64,000 nucleotides of DNA from contig CAVYPM010000015.1 of NCBI GenBank assembly GCA_963770375.1, positions 27,120 to 91,119 on the forward strand, read 5' to 3'. Shown here piece after piece: positions 61,499 to 64,000 of this stretch. The position numbers were made by a program, and so were the translations under genes. The notes beneath the pieces were generated by a model. It did no database searches. It was not told the DNA's origin and saw only the letters and a list, made by a program, of their open reading frames with translations. This stretch comes from DASVBE01 sp963770375 (GTDB lineage Bacteria > Actinomycetota > Actinomycetes > Streptosporangiales > Streptosporangiaceae). The first letter of the stretch is position 1; every line of letters begins with the position of its first letter.

Positions 61499-63439
61499 AT
61501 GGCAGGCAGGCGCGCGGGCACCTCGACGATGATCACGGCCGCCGCGGTAGCCGTGCTGGCGGCCACCGCCGCCGCGGCGGCCCCGGCCGCGGCCGCACCC
61601 CGGGCCGCGGCGGCGGGCGCCGTCCCGCAGGTCCGGGTCAACCAGGTCGGCTACGCCCTGGGCGCGCCCAAGGTCGCGTTCGCGATGCTGCCCCGGCACG
61701 TGGCCGCGGTCCGGTTCACCGTGGCGCGGCCGGACGGGACCGTGGTGTTCCGCGGCCGGTCCGCGACCGACCTGGGCCGGTGGAACGCCCGCTACCGCGC
61801 CGTCTACCGCCTCGATTTCAGCGGGCTGACCAGTATCGGCCAGTACCGGGTCGCCGTGCAGACCGCCAGCGGGCCGGCCCGTTCGCCGGCCTTCCGTGTC
61901 GACGCGCCCGCCGCGCTGTACCAGCAGCTGGCCGGCAACGGCGTGCGGTACTTCACCTCCGAGCGCGACGGCCCGGACGTGGACCCCTCGGTGCTCGACC
62001 GCCAGCCGGCCAACCTGACCGACCGGCGGGCGTTCGTGTACGCGCCGCCGCGGTTTGACGGCAACGACAACATCCTGGGCACGTTCCACCGGATCGGCGG
62101 CCCGGTGAACGTGGCCGGCGGCTGGTTCGACGCGGGCGGCGGGTACGAGAAGTTCGCCTACACCGCCAGCTACGCCGACGGGCTGCTGCTGCTGGCCGCC
62201 AGGGACTTCCCCGGCCGCTACCCGGGCCTGGGCGGCGAGGCGCACTTCGGGCTGAGCTGGCTGCAGCGGCTGTGGCGCCCGGACCGCAAGGTGCTTTACA
62301 TGCAGGTCGGCGTCGGCACCGGCAACGCCAGCAACACGATCCAGGGCGACTACAACTTCTGGTTCCTGCCGCAGGCCGAGGACAAGCTCGACGTCAGCCC
62401 CGGCGGCAACCCCGGGCCGACGGCCCGGTTCGTGAAGTACCGGCCGGTGTTCGCGGCTGCCGCGCCCGGCCACAAGTTCAGCCCGCCGTTCGCCGGCCGG
62501 TTCGCGGCCGACTTCGCGCTCGGCGCCCAGCTGGCCGCACGGGGCGCCCGGCCCCGGGCGCGGCACCTGCTCGGGCTGGCCCGCGGCGTCTACGCGATGG
62601 CCAAGACGAAGCACGTAGGCCAGCTGCTCACCGCGTACCCGCACGATTTCTACCCGGGCACCGAATGGCGCAGTGCCATGCTGTGGGGCGCCGCCGAGAT
62701 CGCGCTGGCCGACGAGGCGATCGGGGTGCCCCGCGCGCAGCTGCGGGCCGACCTGGCCACGGCGGGCCGGTGGGCACATGCGTACGTTAACCAGAAGCAT
62801 TCCGACGGCGACACGCTCAACCTGTATGACAACGGCGCGCTGGGCGAGGCGGAGCTGCTGCGGGCGATGCGGCAGGCCGGCGGGCCCCCGGTGATCGCGC
62901 CCGCCCGGCTGCTCGGCGACATGGCCGTGCAGCTGCGGATGGGCCAGCGCTGGGCGCGGACGGAGCCGTTCGGCCTGGGCAGCGACCTGGGCAACAGTGA
63001 CGCCACGCCGCACGCGTTCGGGCTGTTCATCACCAACGCGCTGTACCGCAAGTACGGCGGGCCGGCCCGGTTCCAGGGGCTGGCCCAGCAGCAGCTGAAC
63101 TTCGCGCTCGGCGCCAACGCCTGGGGCACCTCGTTCACCGTCGGCGCGGGCAGCACGTTCCCGCACTGCATGCAGAGCGAGATCGCGAACCTGTCCGGGT
63201 CGCTGACCGGCCAGGGTGCGCTGCAGCTCGGCGCGACCAGCGACGGGCCCAGCGCCCCGGGCAACTTCTACGGCCTGGGCACGGTCAGTGGCATGCGGGC
63301 CTGCTCGGCCGGCCACTTCCGGCCGTTCGACTCCGCGCACGCCCGGTACGAGGACAACGTGGTCAGCTGGCCGTCGGTGGAGCCCGCCGCGGACTACTCG
63401 GCCAACGCCCTGCTGGCCTTCGCCCTCGCCGCCGCGTGA
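61499..63439 (+). CDS. Secreted GH9-family glycoside hydrolase with an altered DAGD motif
   Basis: 646 residues. Signal peptide, then an Ig-like N-terminal domain (VRVNQVGYALGAPKVAF) and the (alpha/alpha)6 catalytic domain. In GH9 cellulases the base pair is in GGWYDAGDHxK; here it is GGWFDAGGGYEKF, so the first Asp (Asp211) is kept but the second is Gly. The C-terminal motifs LGANAWGTSFTVG and the acid region SVEPAADYSANALLAFA (Glu about 627) are kept. GH9 exo-glucosaminidases of Vibrio also deviate in this motif. GGAAGGA precedes the ATG. It would act outside the cell on the substrate of the importer. Confidence 0.9.
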   Translation: MAGRRAGTSTMITAAAVAVLAATAAAAAPAAAAPRAAAAGAVPQVRVNQVGYALGAPKVAFAMLPRHVAAVRFTVARPDGTVVFRGRSATDLGRWNARYRAVYRLDFSGLTSIGQYRVAVQTASGPARSPAFRVDAPAALYQQLAGNGVRYFTSERDGPDVDPSVLDRQPANLTDRRAFVYAPPRFDGNDNILGTFHRIGGPVNVAGGWFDAGGGYEKFAYTASYADGLLLLAARDFPGRYPGLGGEAHFGLSWLQRLWRPDRKVLYMQVGVGTGNASNTIQGDYNFWFLPQAEDKLDVSPGGNPGPTARFVKYRPVFAAAAPGHKFSPPFAGRFAADFALGAQLAARGARPRARHLLGLARGVYAMAKTKHVGQLLTAYPHDFYPGTEWRSAMLWGAAEIALADEAIGVPRAQLRADLATAGRWAHAYVNQKHSDGDTLNLYDNGALGEAELLRAMRQAGGPPVIAPARLLGDMAVQLRMGQRWARTEPFGLGSDLGNSDATPHAFGLFITNALYRKYGGPARFQGLAQQQLNFALGANAWGTSFTVGAGSTFPHCMQSEIANLSGSLTGQGALQLGATSDGPSAPGNFYGLGTVSGMRACSAGHFRPFDSAHARYEDNVVSWPSVEPAADYSANALLAFALAAA

Positions 63440-63442
63440 CGG

Positions 63443-64000
63443 CTACCACGGGTGGGTGCCGCCGGTCTCGCTGAGGAACTGGCCGGTGGCGGTGCCGTCG
63501 CGGAGGATCTGCTCGGCGATGTTCGCGCCCCCCTGCGCGGCCGGCAGGTGGCCGGTGTGCCGGTTCAGGTCGGTGGCCACGAACCCGGGGGACAGCGCGT
63601 TCACCCGGATGCCGTCGGCGGCCAGGCTGCGGGCGTAGATCAGGGTGACCGCGTTCAGCGCGGCCTTGGACGAGTTGTAGCCGAGCAGGTTCGCGTACCG
63701 GGCCCAGTCGGAGTCGTGGTCGGTGAGCAAGGCGATCGTGCCCAGGCCGCTGGACACGTTGCCGATGTAGCCGGCCGCCGACCGGCGCAGCAGCGGCAGC
63801 ATCGTGTTGGTCACGCCGATCACGCCGATCACGTTGGTCTCGTAGACCTCGCGGATTGCCTCGACCGGCACGTCGCCGGGCTGGTGCGGCCGGTCCCGGG
63901 AGATGCCCGCGTTGTTGATCAGGACGTCCAGGCGGCCGTAGTCCGCTTCGATCAGCCTGGCCGCGGCGGCGATCGTGGCCGGGTCGGTCACGTCCAGCCG
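63443..64000 (-). CDS. SDR-family oxidoreductase, truncated by the window edge
   Basis: The C-terminal 185 residues or so; the start lies beyond the window. LDVLINNAGI, YIGNVSSGLG (Ser), and the catalytic GYNSSKAAL (Tyr-x3-Lys) are intact, so this is a classical SDR. Segment HQPGDVPVEAIREVYETNV and the end LSETGGTHPW fit the short carbonyl reductase-like group. It is convergent with the GH9 gene, three bases apart. Confidence 0.88.
   Translation of the reverse strand, partial: RLDVTDPATIAAAARLIEADYGRLDVLINNAGISRDRPHQPGDVPVEAIREVYETNVIGVIGVTNTMLPLLRRSAAGYIGNVSSGLGTIALLTDHDSDWARYANLLGYNSSKAALNAVTLIYARSLAADGIRVNALSPGFVATDLNRHTGHLPAAQGGANIAEQILRDGTATGQFLSETGGTHPW

Noticed and set aside
1..64000. 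CRISPR array, tRNA, rRNA or complete insertion sequence
   Set aside because: No regularly spaced repeats, no cloverleaf or rRNA-like segments, and no transposase or integrase motifs were recognised by eye. A dedicated tRNA or Rfam search could not be run.

Overview
The window comes from a very GC-rich actinobacterium. Third codon positions are almost all G or C, GTG starts are common, and genes overlap as GTGA or ATGA. The gene families also fit: SARP/BTAD-type regulator, ROK proteins, MpaB/DUF2236, TetR, Lrp, secreted lipoproteins. I cannot fix the genus. No rRNA, tRNA, CRISPR array, phage or transposase gene was recognised.

Layout. 0-6.6 kb: an oligopeptide-type ABC importer operon (lipoprotein, permease, fused permease-ATPase, ATPase) ending in an enoyl-CoA hydratase. 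6.6-13.6 kb, minus strand: two small cysteine-rich proteins, an APC permease, a class V aminotransferase-fold protein lacking the PLP lysine, a 32-residue ORF whose tail copies the end of the regulator gene, and a large P-loop/TPR/BTAD regulator. 13.7-16.8 kb: a 1.9-kb near-palindrome made of two convergent, damaged hydrolase lipoprotein genes, then a wrecked secreted-protein gene. 17.2-24.5 kb: cyclic-nucleotide-domain histidine kinase divergent from kup, P1 peptidase plus polysaccharide deacetylase, small proteins, a DksA/TraR zinc finger protein and an MpaB-like oxygenase. 24.6-29.6 kb: dirigent/AOC-like secreted protein, RibD-C/DHFR-like reductase set among palindromic repeats, Baeyer-Villiger-type monooxygenase, BtuF-like protein. 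29.6-38.1 kb: an amine or amino-acid catabolic region (homocysteine methyltransferase, APC permease, Dabb protein, glutamine-synthetase-like ligase, Lrp regulator, aminotransferase, cupin, atypical SDR, class II amidotransferase). 38.1-47.3 kb: NTF2-like protein, TetR/SRPBCC pair with visible operators, secreted phosphodiesterase, MFS transporter with a large inserted domain, methyltransferase, FAD reductase, metallo-beta-lactamase-fold protein. 47.6-64 kb: broken beta-helix protein, then an amino-sugar or beta-glycoside utilisation locus (SIS protein, ROK repressor with a clear operator, ROK kinase, family-5 ABC importer, GH4, BadF-type kinase, GH9) and the end of an SDR gene.

How parts fit. 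The last locus has the logic of the Vibrio chitobiose/chitosan-oligosaccharide operon: peptide-type importer, GH9, BadF-type amino-sugar kinase and an SIS isomerase/deaminase, under a ROK regulator. The 30-38 kb region has a gamma-glutamyl ligase-like enzyme with permease, aminotransferase, SDR and glutaminase-fold enzyme around one Lrp regulator.

Quality warning. At least ten otherwise well-conserved genes are split by single-base insertions or deletions, concentrated at 13.7-16.8 and 47.6-50.7 kb. This may reflect uncorrected consensus errors, true pseudogenes, or both. Apparent long fusions in the reading frames (GH4-kinase, ROK-SIS, permease-methyltransferase) are best explained by these indels.
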